From Mycolicibacterium peregrinum (GTDB lineage Bacteria > Actinomycetota > Actinomycetes > Mycobacteriales > Mycobacteriaceae), in the NCBI RefSeq assembly GCF_001665785.1, contig NZ_LZSO01000047.1, positions 1-64,000 of the forward strand: 64,000 nucleotides of DNA, in the 5' to 3' direction. The position numbers and the translations under genes are program-made. Below the pieces are notes generated by a model that was not told where the DNA came from, ran no database searches, and saw nothing but the letters and a program-made list of their open reading frames with translations. Positions 17,433-26,674 of the stretch are shown here, piece by piece; the first letter of the stretch is position 1, and each line of letters begins with the position of its first letter.

Positions 17433-18895
17433 CACTTACCGACGATATCCGGCCTATCCCGGTCAGCACGGTCACCGAGTGGGCCGACGAGGCCGATGTG
17501 GTGATCGCCGGTTATGGCGTGGCCGGCGCCGCCGCAGCAGTGGAGGCGGCGCGTGCAGGCGCCGACGTACTGGTGCTGGAACGCACCGGCTCATGGGGCG
17601 GAGCCGCCTCGATGGCCGGTGGCTTCATCTACCTCGGCGGCGGCACCGACATCCAAAAGGCCTGTGGGTTCGAAGATTCCGTCGACAACATGGCAGCGTT
17701 TCTCAACGCGGCGATGGGGCCGGGCGCTGATGCCGCGCGCATCGCGGATTACTGCGAGGGAAGCGTCGCGCACTTCGACTGGCTCGTGGGCTGCGGAGTG
17801 CCGTTCAAAGCCGAGTTCTTCGGCGAGCCCGGTTGGGAACCCATGGGCGACCAGGGGCTCATGTACAGCGGCGGGGAGAACTCGTACCCCTTCAACACCA
17901 TCGCAACGCCGGCCCCGCGCGGGCACGTCCCGCAGATGCAGAACAAGAAGCAGGGCGAGTCCAGCGCGGGTTTCATGCTGATGAAGGGCCTGGTCGACAC
18001 TGCGACCGCGGCCGGGGCGCGCTCGCTGTACGACGTGCGCGTTCAGTCACTGATCGTCGAGTCCGACGGCCGCGTCGTCGGTATTCGGACCCGGCGCTAC
18101 GGCACCGTGCTGGATATCCGGGCACGACGTGGAGTTGTGCTGGCCACCGGCAGTTTCGCCTACAACGACGCCATGGTCGCCAGGTATGCGCCGCGCATCG
18201 CCGGGCGCCCGGCCGCCTCGATCGAGCAGCACGACGGGCAGGCCATCCGGATGGCGCAGGCGCTCGGCGCCGATCTGGCGCACATGGATGCCACCGAGGT
18301 CGCCCTGTTCGTCGATCCCCAGCAGTTGGTGCGCGGGATTCTGGTGAACGAACGTGGTCAGCGTTATGTCGCCGAGGACACCTATCCCGGTCGCGCCGGC
18401 CAGCTGACGCTGTACCACCAGAACAACACGGCCTATCTGATCATCGACGGCGACGCTCAGGAGGAGGCGATGGCCTCGCTCACCCCCCAGCTGATGATGC
18501 GGCCGCCGACGTGGGTGGCCGACACCGTCGCCGACCTGGAGGCTGAGATCGCGCTACCACCGAACTCGCTGCAAGCCACCGTCGATGCGTACAACGAGGG
18601 CGCGTCGCGCGGCGAGGATCCACTGCTGCACAAGAAGCCGCAGTGGCTCAAGCCGATCAAGTCCCCGGTGGGCGCCATCGACCTCCGCGAGAGCACGGGC
18701 GGTTTCACCCTCGGCGGGCTGCACACCACCCTCGACGCCGAGGTGCTGCACGTCAGTGGCGACCCCATTCCTGGGCTGTTCGCTGCCGGGCGCTGTACCG
18801 CCGGCCTGGCCGCCTGGGGATATGCCAGCGGCGTGTCACTGGGCGACGGAAGTTTCTACGGCCGGCGCGCAGGCCGGGCCGCGGCAGAGGCATAA
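17429..18895 (+). CDS. FAD-dependent ketosteroid dehydrogenase family flavoprotein (KstD / delta4-5-alpha-KstD type)
   Basis: 488 residues from the GTG at 17429, overlapping the dioxygenase stop. N-terminal FAD motif GYGVAGAAAAVEAARAGADV; GGFIYLGGG and the C-terminal GLFAAGRCTAGLAAWGYASG complete the FAD domain of the fumarate-reductase/KstD superfamily. Length and the GGFIYLGGGT motif are closer to 3-ketosteroid delta4-(5-alpha)-dehydrogenases (about 490 residues) than to the longer KstD at 58884. It would desaturate ring A of a 5-alpha-reduced 3-keto steroid. It is the last gene of the kshB operon, followed by a terminator. The exact reaction is inferred. Confidence 0.75.
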   Translation: MTLTDDIRPIPVSTVTEWADEADVVIAGYGVAGAAAAVEAARAGADVLVLERTGSWGGAASMAGGFIYLGGGTDIQKACGFEDSVDNMAAFLNAAMGPGADAARIADYCEGSVAHFDWLVGCGVPFKAEFFGEPGWEPMGDQGLMYSGGENSYPFNTIATPAPRGHVPQMQNKKQGESSAGFMLMKGLVDTATAAGARSLYDVRVQSLIVESDGRVVGIRTRRYGTVLDIRARRGVVLATGSFAYNDAMVARYAPRIAGRPAASIEQHDGQAIRMAQALGADLAHMDATEVALFVDPQQLVRGILVNERGQRYVAEDTYPGRAGQLTLYHQNNTAYLIIDGDAQEEAMASLTPQLMMRPPTWVADTVADLEAEIALPPNSLQATVDAYNEGASRGEDPLLHKKPQWLKPIKSPVGAIDLRESTGGFTLGGLHTTLDAEVLHVSGDPIPGLFAAGRCTAGLAAWGYASGVSLGDGSFYGRRAGRAAAEA

Positions 18896-18935
18896 CCGCT
18901 GGTCATTCCCGCTCCTACAACTTGACATCGCCTTA

Positions 18936-18962
18936 CCCCCGCCGCATTGCGGCGGGGGTTTT
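18936..18962 (+). terminator. Rho-independent terminator
   Basis: A perfect 10-bp GC-rich stem (CCCCCGCCGC / GCGGCGGGGG) with a three-base loop is followed by TTTT. It lies 41 bp after the flavoprotein stop and ends the kshB operon. Confidence 0.9.
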
Positions 18963-19024
18963 GGCATGACCCCGCTCGCATTCAGTCGTTCATGTGACAG
19001 CACCCACATCGATATGCTACAAAC

Positions 19025-19048
19025 AGTCATATGACTAATAGTCATATG
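19025..19048. promoter_or_regulatory. Operator candidate for IclR-2
   Basis: A perfect 12-bp palindrome AGTCATATGACT at 19025-19036 is followed, 15 bp after its start, by a partial copy AGTCATATG at 19040-19048. The element is 35 bp upstream of the IclR-2 start, which fits autoregulation. Confidence 0.6.
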
Positions 19049-19083
19049 CCGTCCAGGCATGCGGCTCGATATGGGAGGTCCTC

Positions 19084-19941
19084 ATGACAATGGCTGTCGA
19101 GAAGACAATGGCTGCCGAGAAGCCGGGCGAGACGCCCAGTGCTGTCATCGACCGGGTTTCCCTGGTTCTCGATGCCTTCGAGGGATCGGCCCGACTGACA
19201 TTGGCCGAGATCGTGCGCCGGACCGGGCTGCCACGATCGTCGGCCCATCGCCTCCTCGAGCGCCTGGTGCACCTTCGTTGGCTCCGCCGTGACGGCCGCG
19301 ACTACGAGTTGGGCATGCGCCTCGTCGAACTGGGATCACTGGCGCTGCACCAGGACCGCATCCACCGTGCCGCGATCCCCTTGCTGCGCGATCTGCACCG
19401 GGCCACCGGACTGGTCGTCCACCTGGCGGTACTCGACGGATCCGACGTCGTATATCTGGAGAAGATCGGCGGTCAGATGGTGGCAGCCATTCCGACACGT
19501 ATCGGGGGTCGACAGCCCGCACACTGTACGGCGGTGGGCAAGGCGATCCTGGCCGACAATTCATCGGTCGAGGTCAATCTGGCCTCCCGGTTGACGCGGT
19601 TTTCGATCAGCACGGAACGGCAGCTGGAAGCCGAGTTGGCAAAGGTCCGTGCCCACGGCGTCGCATTCGAGCGGGAGGAATCGCTCGCCGGATTCGGTTG
19701 TGTGGCAGCACCGATCGGTCCGGCCGGCGCAGCCGTCGCGGCAGTGTCGGTGTGCGGCCCGATGAGCCGGATGGCATTCGATCAGCGGCTGGCCGCTCCG
19801 GTGCGGATGACGGCCATGGGTATCTGGCGCAATGCCGAGGATGGGCCTCATCGAGTGGCCCCCACCTTGCAGCCGGTCCGGCCGCTACGCGTCGGCAGCC
19901 CCGTCGGGCCGCGGACCTCCGCCACCCTGGTCCCGGCATGA
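19084..19941 (+). CDS. IclR-family regulator (IclR-2)
   Basis: 285 residues, with GGAGG before the ATG at 19084. The winged HTH (LTLAEIVRRTGLPRSSAHRL) is at residues 37-56 and the IclR effector domain carries CTAVGKAIL and FEREESLAGFGCVAAPI. It resembles IclR-1 in both halves. Its stop overlaps the start of the downstream esterase (ATGA), so the two genes are co-translated and the esterase is likely under its control. Confidence 0.9.
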   Translation: MTMAVEKTMAAEKPGETPSAVIDRVSLVLDAFEGSARLTLAEIVRRTGLPRSSAHRLLERLVHLRWLRRDGRDYELGMRLVELGSLALHQDRIHRAAIPLLRDLHRATGLVVHLAVLDGSDVVYLEKIGGQMVAAIPTRIGGRQPAHCTAVGKAILADNSSVEVNLASRLTRFSISTERQLEAELAKVRAHGVAFEREESLAGFGCVAAPIGPAGAAVAAVSVCGPMSRMAFDQRLAAPVRMTAMGIWRNAEDGPHRVAPTLQPVRPLRVGSPVGPRTSATLVPA

Positions 19942-20861
19942 CGCTCGATCCACAGGTCGCAGGTTTGATCGAGACCCTGGATTCAGGCTTTCCGCCGGTA
20001 CACACGATGACCGGCGCGCAGGCCCGCGCCGCGATCCGCAGCCGGTTCGTCGCCAACCCTCAGCCCGAACCGGTGGCTTCGGTTGCCGACCACCAGGTAC
20101 CTGTCGACAACGGTCGTATCGATGTGAGGGTCTACCGTCCCGACGCGTCCGAACCGCTGCCCCTGCTGGTGTACGCCCATGGCGGCGGGTTCGTGTTCTG
20201 CGATCTCGACAGCCACGACGGGCTGTGCCGCAACCTGGCCAATCTCATTCCGGCTGTGGTGGTTTCGGTGGCCTACCGGCTGGCCCCCGAGCACCGCTGG
20301 CCGACGGCCGCCGAGGACCTCTACGCCGCCACCCGCTGGGCGGTCGATCATGCAGCCGATTTCGGCGGCGACCCGTCACACGTCGTGGTGGGCGGCGACA
20401 GCGCCGGAGGCAACCTTGCCGCGGTGACCACCCTGATGGCCCGCGACCGTGGTGGGCCGGACCTGGCGGCACAACTTCTGCTGTACCCGGTGATCGCCGC
20501 AGATTTCGATACCGACTCCTACCGACTGTTCGGCCGGGGCTTCTACAATCCGCGCCCGGCACTGCAGTGGTACTGGGATCAGTACGTTCCCCAGGTCGCC
20601 GATCGACGCCATCCGTACGCCTCACCGCTGGCCGGTGACCTCAGTGGTCTACCGCCGGCCGTCGTCGTTCTCGCCGGCCATGATCCCCTTCGGGACGAGG
20701 GCATCTACTATGCCGACGCGTTGGAGGCCGCCGGGGTGCCAGTGACCCGGCGCCCCTTCGACGGCGGCATCCACGGTTTCATGACGATGCCGATGCTCGA
20801 CATCGCCCACCAGGCGAGGCGCGAGGCCGGCAGCGCGCTAGCTGATCTGCTCGGTCCTTAG
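19938..20861 (+). CDS. Alpha/beta hydrolase, hormone-sensitive-lipase family esterase
   Basis: 307 residues. The HSL family motifs are all present: oxyanion loop HGGGFVFCD, nucleophile GDSAGGNL, acid in AGHDPLRDEG and His in GGIHGFM. The start is the ATG at 19938 overlapping the IclR-2 stop. These enzymes hydrolyse short acyl esters; a BVMO-derived ester or a steroid ester is a plausible substrate. The 3' end overlaps the convergent OYE gene by 24 bp. Confidence 0.87.
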   Translation: MTLDPQVAGLIETLDSGFPPVHTMTGAQARAAIRSRFVANPQPEPVASVADHQVPVDNGRIDVRVYRPDASEPLPLLVYAHGGGFVFCDLDSHDGLCRNLANLIPAVVVSVAYRLAPEHRWPTAAEDLYAATRWAVDHAADFGGDPSHVVVGGDSAGGNLAAVTTLMARDRGGPDLAAQLLLYPVIAADFDTDSYRLFGRGFYNPRPALQWYWDQYVPQVADRRHPYASPLAGDLSGLPPAVVVLAGHDPLRDEGIYYADALEAAGVPVTRRPFDGGIHGFMTMPMLDIAHQARREAGSALADLLGP

Positions 20862-22043
20862 CACCGCGCCGTAGCGTTGGTCAGGGTCGAGCACGCAGTG
20901 GGTGCGGCTGAACACCGTCACCATGCACTTGTTGTTGTGCGTGCAGCGACTGCGTGAGGCGGGCTCGGCGATCATCGTGTTGACCCGGTCCGGTTCCCGC
21001 AGCAATGCCCGGCCCATGGCGAAGAAATCGAATCCTTCCCGCATGCCTGTCTCAAGGTGGTCGCGATCGTTGATGCCGCCCAGCAGAATCAGTTTGGTGT
21101 TGCGCATGAGCGGCACGAACTGCCGAGCGGCCTCCAGCATGTAGAGGTCTCGATACGGATATACACCCATCGTCTGCTTGCCCACCAGCCGGACCGCAGG
21201 CCGCAGAGCCGGCGGCATCACCTTCGCGAACTCCTTGACCGGAACGTCGCCGCGGAACAGGTACATGGGCTTGTACACCGACGAACCCTGGGTCAGTTCG
21301 ATGGCGTCGAGGGTGGCATCGGTGTCGAGAAGCTGGGCCGTCCGCAACGCCTCGTCGATCCAGATGCTGCCCGGAAGCCCGTCGTCCATATCCAGTTTGG
21401 CGATCACCGCGACCCGGTCACCGACCACCTCGCGCACCCGCGCCGCGATCTCCCGCACGAACCGCGATCGGTTGTCGATGTCACCGCCGTACTCGTCCTT
21501 GCGGCGATTGATCAGCGGACTCAGAAACGAGCTGGGTAGATAGAGATGCCCGAAATGCAGTTCGACGGCATCGAATCCGGCGTCGACAGCCACCTGCGCG
21601 GCGTCGCCGAACTGGTCGATCACCTGAGCGATCTCGGCGCGGGTGATCTCGCGGCAATAGGCGAATGACGTCGGGTTGATGAATCTACTCGGCGCCACGG
21701 CGGTCACACCGGTCAACTTCTTCTGCGCCACCACCCCGGCATGACCCAGCTGCGCCGAGATGGCCGCCCCCGCAGCGTGAACCGCGTCGGCGAGCCGGCG
21801 CAGCCCCGGCAGAGCCTTGCTGTCCATGACGATCTGGCCAGGTGCGCTCGCACCCTGGGGAGACACACAGCAGTAAGCCACGGTGGTCATCCCGACGCCG
21901 CCCTCGGCGAAGCTGCGATGGAAATCGATGAGGTCGTCGGTGACCAGCCCATTGGGTGAGCGGCCTTCCGACGTGGCGGCCTTGATCACTCGGTTGCGCA
22001 GCGTCACGGGCCCGAGCTGGGCCGGGCTGAACGGATCGGTCAT
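20838..22043 (-). CDS. NADH:flavin oxidoreductase, old-yellow-enzyme family
   Basis: 401 residues from the ATG at 22043. A single FMN-binding TIM-barrel domain: PVTLRNRVIKAATSEG at the N-terminus, AQLGHAGV, FDAVELHFGHLYLPSSFLSP, and FFAMGRALLREP for phosphate binding. The C-terminal extension contains a CTHNNKCM cysteine pair. It lacks the flavodoxin-like extension of BaiCD/2,4-dienoyl-CoA reductases. OYE-type enzymes reduce activated C=C bonds; an enone steroid is a plausible substrate here. It is divergent from the A/B-barrel gene, with a palindrome copy between them. Confidence 0.85.
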   Translation of the reverse strand: MTDPFSPAQLGPVTLRNRVIKAATSEGRSPNGLVTDDLIDFHRSFAEGGVGMTTVAYCCVSPQGASAPGQIVMDSKALPGLRRLADAVHAAGAAISAQLGHAGVVAQKKLTGVTAVAPSRFINPTSFAYCREITRAEIAQVIDQFGDAAQVAVDAGFDAVELHFGHLYLPSSFLSPLINRRKDEYGGDIDNRSRFVREIAARVREVVGDRVAVIAKLDMDDGLPGSIWIDEALRTAQLLDTDATLDAIELTQGSSVYKPMYLFRGDVPVKEFAKVMPPALRPAVRLVGKQTMGVYPYRDLYMLEAARQFVPLMRNTKLILLGGINDRDHLETGMREGFDFFAMGRALLREPDRVNTMIAEPASRSRCTHNNKCMVTVFSRTHCVLDPDQRYGAVLRTEQIS

Positions 22044-22086
22044 CGCCCCACCATCGCGCCGACACACCCTGTCGTCAACGGTGGTT

Positions 22087-22101
22087 TCCCGATGGCCGGG
22101 A
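22087..22101. promoter_or_regulatory. 15-bp palindrome copy, OYE / A/B-barrel divergent promoter
   Basis: TCCCG-ATGGC-CGGGA has perfect 5-bp arms extended by T and A on the flanks; the central STSAS is matched at three positions, giving 13 of 15. It lies midway between the divergent starts at 22043 and 22144. Confidence 0.5.
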
Positions 22102-22143
22102 ACGCTGCGGGTTGACCGATACGTCCGATCGTAATCTCGGTTC

Positions 22144-23124
22144 ATGGCTGAGGTTTTCGTCGTCGATCGGGTAGTCACCAGGCCGGGCTGCGCCCAGAAG
22201 TTCATCGACGCCTACTTGGCCGGGTATGCCCCGGGTGCCCGTGATCGTGGCATGACGCTGCGCGACGTCGTGGTCAGCCCGCCCATCTGGTTTGAAGACC
22301 GATCCAACGTGGTCACCGCTACATGGACGCTGCCCAGCCCCCAGGCCTGGTGGCAGATGACCTGGCAGGGCCGGCCCGACCCTGCCGTTGCGCAGTGGTG
22401 GGACAGCATCACCGATCTGGTGGTGGAACGCAGCCGCGAAGTGGCATCCGCTGCCGATGCCATCACCGATTGCTCCCCCGCCCTACCCGACGCACCAGCC
22501 GGCGCTGCCACACTCGGGGTCACCCGCCTGGTCGACGTCGACGAGTCCGAACGCGGCCGCATCCTGGGCGCCCTACGCAACGCAGCCGAACGCAGCGGCG
22601 CGTCGAGAACGTTGGTAGAGCCGACACTGCCGGGTTCACGTAATGGCGGCGATATCCTGGTCCATCTGCGGTTTGCGAACGAAGCTGACTGGCAGAAGAG
22701 CGATTTCGACGAGGTGCTGGAGGACCCGGCGATCACGCGGGTGAATGGAGTGACCTACCAGGGCGCACCGACCCGCCGCGGCAGCGGCACCGTGTACCGC
22801 GCACTGCTGCTGCGGGTACCCGACGAGGTAGAGGCCGAGACCGTCGCGACATTTGAGAGCGAACTGTTGATGATGCCGCGGCATGTCCCGACCATCGCCG
22901 CATGGCAACTCAGCCGGGTCGAGCAGGCCATCGGCACCAGCGAATGGACCCACGTCTTCGAACAGGAATTCACCGACGTCGACGGACTGATGGGCCCCTA
23001 CCTCATGCATCCGATCCACTGGGCGGTGGTCGACCGCTGGTTCGATCCCGAGACCACCGACATCATCGTCCGCGATCGCGTCTGCCACAGCTTCTGCGAA
23101 CTACCCAGCCCCGTGCTCTCCTGA
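22144..23124 (+). CDS. Stress-responsive A/B-barrel (Dabb-type) domain protein
   Basis: 326 residues. The C-terminal third (YRALLLRVPDEVEAETVATF through WFDPETT) fits a Dabb/ferredoxin-like barrel domain, and the N-terminal part (VVTRPGCAQKFIDAYLAGYA, VVTATWTLPSP) resembles an antibiotic-monooxygenase-like barrel. No catalytic residues were identified. It is divergent from the OYE gene. Such proteins accompany polyketide or steroid clusters as small cyclases or unknowns; no function is assigned. Confidence 0.7.
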   Translation: MAEVFVVDRVVTRPGCAQKFIDAYLAGYAPGARDRGMTLRDVVVSPPIWFEDRSNVVTATWTLPSPQAWWQMTWQGRPDPAVAQWWDSITDLVVERSREVASAADAITDCSPALPDAPAGAATLGVTRLVDVDESERGRILGALRNAAERSGASRTLVEPTLPGSRNGGDILVHLRFANEADWQKSDFDEVLEDPAITRVNGVTYQGAPTRRGSGTVYRALLLRVPDEVEAETVATFESELLMMPRHVPTIAAWQLSRVEQAIGTSEWTHVFEQEFTDVDGLMGPYLMHPIHWAVVDRWFDPETTDIIVRDRVCHSFCELPSPVLS

Positions 23125-23133
23125 GCCACTTGC

Positions 23134-23381
23134 CTAAGCGGCTGCGGGTGGGGGTGGTTCGAACGGTGTGTACCACCACCAGTCGGCGCGTTCGCCCGTC
23201 GGGCCGCGGTAAGACGGGACGTCGGGTAAGGGTGTGGTCGGCGGGCGGGCCAGTGACCCGCCGGGTAATCGTTTTCCGGTGTGATCGGTGACGACGAGAT
23301 GGTCAGCGGGCCCGGCGATGACGATGAGGCCACGATGGTGTGCCCGGTGGTGATACGGGCAGACGAGCACGAGGTTGATAA
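23134..23381 (-). pseudogene. C-terminal remnant of a 13E12-family HNH endonuclease protein
   Basis: The minus strand encodes NLVLVCPYHHRAHHRG, then PADHLVVTDHTGKRLPGGS and GPTGERADWWWYTPFEPPPP, the C-terminal end of the mycobacterial DUF222/HNH '13E12 repeat' proteins. An in-frame stop sits at about 23381, just upstream of the HNH core, and the rest of the gene is absent. The 343-bp gap 23125-23467 otherwise contains nothing recognisable. The break marks the left boundary of a lower-GC segment. Confidence 0.78.
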
Positions 23382-23467
23382 CAAGTCATTAATCTACCTG
23401 CATACGAATCAGGGCCATACAGCAAGCGCCTCAGCAGACGGCGGCGCTTGTCAAGGGTTGCGTGGAA

Positions 23468-24382
23468 TTACGCAGTACTTCCGGGCCACCCGGGTACGGC
23501 TGGCTCTGCTTGGGGTGGGGTATCGAGCACACTCATGAGGATTTGCGCCCGCTGGTCGACGTTGTGGGGCATGATGTCGCGGCACCGCTGTAGCTGCTGA
23601 ATATAGTCTGGATCGCGCGGCGTGTGGGTAGTGTTGTCAAGGTCGCCCCAGTAATTGCCTTGTGAGGCGCCGGTGATTTTCCAGCGTCCGAACACATCAC
23701 CGGTCGGCGCGGGATTTGCGCCCTCTTGAGATTGCATACTCCCATTCCCGCCGTCGCTGTTCTTGAACTCGATTCGCCAGAGGGTTACTGCGTCCTCCTC
23801 ACGCTGTTGGGGATCATTTTTTCCACTCGGATAGTCCAGTACGGACGCGTACATTCCAGAATGTCCAATGGCCGGGTGAAATATGTTGTATTTACCGTCG
23901 CACACGTAGGCGAGGTAGCCGTCTGCGAGTGGGGAAAGTTCCATCACATGGAAGTATTCGTTGCCGAAGAATGGCCCGTCGCCGAAATTGATGTGCTTGT
24001 CGATAGCGGGTATAAGCCATTTCAGCTCAAAGGGGAGATAGTCCCATTTGCGGTATTCGTCGTCGCCGGCCCGAGGATCGGGAAGTTCCGGTACGGCCCG
24101 CTGAAATCCTGGGTAGGTGTTAGTAGATGACCTTGTCATGAATCCAGTCCGGAAAGATTCAAGGTAGGCGCGCACCGGGACTGCGGGACCGGTTAGCAGG
24201 TCGATACCAGGTTGTGCTGTCCATCGGAATCGGAAGCCGTTCAAGTCATTAGGCCAATTTGGGAACATGGTTTTCATGACTGTAGGGGCAGTGGGTGATT
24301 CCGTGTGGTCGGTACATCCCGCGAGTGCCAATGCTGTGGACGCGACGACGATTAATAATTTCCTTGCCATTGGCATTATCAC
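23468..24382 (-). CDS. Lipoprotein of unknown function (possible immunity or envelope partner)
   Basis: 304 residues from the GTG at 24382 (alternative ATGs two and four codons on). A signal peptide with lipobox LALAGC around residues 18-23 predicts export and lipidation. The mature part is Trp/Tyr/Pro-rich, with no family that I recognise. It follows the large T7SS-type protein after eight bases in the same operon. In T7SS effector loci the gene after the effector is often an immunity protein; a lipoprotein acting outside the membrane is a possibility but is inference only. Confidence 0.8.
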   Translation of the reverse strand: MIMPMARKLLIVVASTALALAGCTDHTESPTAPTVMKTMFPNWPNDLNGFRFRWTAQPGIDLLTGPAVPVRAYLESFRTGFMTRSSTNTYPGFQRAVPELPDPRAGDDEYRKWDYLPFELKWLIPAIDKHINFGDGPFFGNEYFHVMELSPLADGYLAYVCDGKYNIFHPAIGHSGMYASVLDYPSGKNDPQQREEDAVTLWRIEFKNSDGGNGSMQSQEGANPAPTGDVFGRWKITGASQGNYWGDLDNTTHTPRDPDYIQQLQRCRDIMPHNVDQRAQILMSVLDTPPQAEPAVPGWPGSTA

Positions 24383-24390
24383 GCGTCAGC

Positions 24391-26193
24391 TCAACTTTCG
24401 CCGGACTCATCCGAACTTTGGCCAGGTGCATCCGGATGTACCGGAAGGGTGCTCTGATATGTGCCTTGGGATTCGTTGAGATCCAACCTAATCTCACTGC
24501 CAAGGTATTTGTCCACGTCGTTTCGTACATCACCACTACGGTCGGAGTCGTAAGCTTCGTAGGATGGGAAGCCGTTCGGAAATATGTCTTTGTTGCCATA
24601 GCCTTTTTCGTACAATTGGTCGGCAATTTGGTATCGATTTGCTCCCGGATCTTGAAGAGGAATGTGTGGAATATCGGGGGCTTTTGGTGCCTCACCCCCG
24701 CCGAGCGTGTCTTCCAAGAGGCCGTCCGCCCCGGGCACTTTGCCGATGGCGTCGATCGCATCGTTGACATGGGGAATGGAGCCGCCTATCGTCCTGAAGG
24801 CTTCCCATTCTGCAGCCTTCTGTTCATGCTCCAGCAGCTCTCGGGCGTAATCGTTGGCTGCTTGTTGTACGTTGCTTTCGCTCATGGCCACACTGTTCAA
24901 TCCTTGAAGCCGACGGTCGGCCGAGAGCGCATCGCGGTCGGGTGTGTCGTGATCGACGCGTGAGTCGACGTAGTCCTGTTGGAACCCGTTGTGATGCGCT
25001 TCTACGGCGCCTTTCAGCGTTGAAGCAGCGACCGGATCGGAATTGAGGGTGCTCAGCAGGTCAACCGTCTTAGGCATGTTGGCATCACGGTCCTCCAACT
25101 TGCCGTTCGCATCCACCGAGTTTGCCACGTCGCTGTTCGCGGTCGTTGGGGTTTCCAAGTCGCCGAATCCGTGGGTATTGTTCCAATCACGTTTCATCAT
25201 GTCGTCCAGGAACGGTGCGTTCGCTTCGGCGAGGGCCTGAACGAGTTCTGGATGGGCTTTGCCCAATGTTTGATCGCCTTCGACAAGCGGTGCCTGCCCG
25301 GGATGCGTTTCTACCCGGTCAAACATTTTGGTGAATTGTTCATCATGGTGGTCGGCAATGTATTTGTCGAAGGCGAACACGGTTTCACCAGCCCTGGTGG
25401 CGGCGTCGAGTTGCGTGGCGTCGGTTGCGACCGGTGCCAATCCCTGCACCAAGGCTCCAGCTGCCGCGCCACCGTCATCCCACTGGTGCCGAAGGGCATT
25501 GCTGATGAACTCGTTGTTGGGTGACTTGCCGTCGGCCCCGGCAACCAGGTCATGCACGGCCCAGTGATCCCGCCCGGCCGCTTCCAACAAGGGCTTGAGG
25601 GCAAGATCGGCCGAATGCTCCCACCCTTTCTCAAATGTCCCGGCCGGCGCGCCCTTCAGTAACTGTTCGGTTTGCTTCAACACTGAGCGGTCTAGATCCG
25701 TGCCGTGCATGAATTCCGGGCCGCCCTTCATCATGATTGCCGCGAGGTCTTGACGGTCTTGAACGTGAATGTTGCCCCGATCTGCGGGCAGACCTTGCGC
25801 GACGTTCTTGATCCCGTCGGGCAACCGATCCAGGCCGCCCTTCCAGTCCGCCCCAGCGGCTTTGACCTTCGGGTCTGACAGCATCTGCATCGCGTTCATC
25901 AGATCACGGCTGGCGCCGGGATTGGTCTTGTCCAGGTTGTCCATCATGGCTCGGGTCTGCTGAATGTTCATGCCGTCCATCGAGCGGGCCATCGAATTCA
26001 GGTACTCCAGACGACTGGCAGGGAGTACCAGATCACCTCGTGCGAGTGCGCGCAGCTGATCGGGCGCCAATGTGGCGTTTTGCTTCAGCCGGGACAATTC
26101 TTCGGGTGTCAGCTGTCCGTCGCGCACCGAATGCCCGTCACCGGAGCCTTGCTCGGCCGGGGTCTGCGGATCGCCACCGGCCGCAGCCTGCAT
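24391..26193 (-). CDS. Large T7SS-associated protein ('TPR repeat region' family), candidate effector
   Basis: 600 residues from the ATG at 26193 (GGGACGAG upstream); a frame extending to 26259 overlaps the WXG gene. The N-terminal region (LTPEELSRLKQNATLAPDQL) matches mycobacterial proteins encoded beside WXG100 pairs, usually annotated as TPR-repeat-region proteins. It is helical and polar, with no signal peptide. The C-terminal 120 residues (after a GGGEAP linker) contain an EF-hand-like loop DSDRSGDVRND. It follows two WXG100-like genes and precedes a lipoprotein gene. The arrangement resembles effector cassettes of type VII secretion; no toxin fold is recognised. Confidence 0.75.
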   Translation of the reverse strand: MQAAAGGDPQTPAEQGSGDGHSVRDGQLTPEELSRLKQNATLAPDQLRALARGDLVLPASRLEYLNSMARSMDGMNIQQTRAMMDNLDKTNPGASRDLMNAMQMLSDPKVKAAGADWKGGLDRLPDGIKNVAQGLPADRGNIHVQDRQDLAAIMMKGGPEFMHGTDLDRSVLKQTEQLLKGAPAGTFEKGWEHSADLALKPLLEAAGRDHWAVHDLVAGADGKSPNNEFISNALRHQWDDGGAAAGALVQGLAPVATDATQLDAATRAGETVFAFDKYIADHHDEQFTKMFDRVETHPGQAPLVEGDQTLGKAHPELVQALAEANAPFLDDMMKRDWNNTHGFGDLETPTTANSDVANSVDANGKLEDRDANMPKTVDLLSTLNSDPVAASTLKGAVEAHHNGFQQDYVDSRVDHDTPDRDALSADRRLQGLNSVAMSESNVQQAANDYARELLEHEQKAAEWEAFRTIGGSIPHVNDAIDAIGKVPGADGLLEDTLGGGEAPKAPDIPHIPLQDPGANRYQIADQLYEKGYGNKDIFPNGFPSYEAYDSDRSGDVRNDVDKYLGSEIRLDLNESQGTYQSTLPVHPDAPGQSSDESGES

Positions 26194-26206
26194 GACTCGT
26201 CCCAGA

Positions 26207-26671
26207 TCACTGTCGGTTTTCGTTCGCGGCGGCAAGCACCGCCACGATCCGGTCCTCAAGTTCGGCGATCTTGTCGTTCAGAGTTTTGATGTCGTCGTCG
26301 TCCCACCCGGTGGTGTCGGGCTTGGTGACAGTGTTGGTTTCCAAGTTGATCGGGATGGCCGGCTGAGCTGCCGCGTAGTCGACGATGGCTTTGAGATCGT
26401 TTTTGACCGAGCTCACGTCCTGGGCGGCCTTCTTGGTGGCCATCGAGGTCAGGAAGTCATTTTGGGCCGAGGTCTCCAGGTGGGTTGCTGACTTTTCTAT
26501 GGCGTGTTTGGCGGCGTCGCCCGCCTCGCCTTGCCACGTCGCCATGTCGTGCAGACCACGCAATTCTTGGGCTGTCTGCCCGCCGGTGCGTGCCCGGTCG
26601 GCCAGGGCGCTCGCAACCTCATCAATCTGGTCCGGTTGCCACTGATCAACATCAGCCATCGACAGGGTCAC
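26207..26671 (-). CDS. WXG100-like protein, second partner
   Basis: 154 residues from the GTG at 26671; the ATG at 26659 is an alternative. Two helices flank a central turn with W-Q-G (ATWQGEAGDAA), the WXG motif, near residue 47. The C-terminal half is a further helical tail (LNDKIAELEDRIVAVLAAAN). It lies three bases after the first WXG gene and 13 bp before the large protein. WXG100-type partners form helical hairpins that guide T7SS substrates. Confidence 0.8.
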   Translation of the reverse strand: MTLSMADVDQWQPDQIDEVASALADRARTGGQTAQELRGLHDMATWQGEAGDAAKHAIEKSATHLETSAQNDFLTSMATKKAAQDVSSVKNDLKAIVDYAAAQPAIPINLETNTVTKPDTTGWDDDDIKTLNDKIAELEDRIVAVLAAANENRQ

Positions 26672-26674
26672 AGG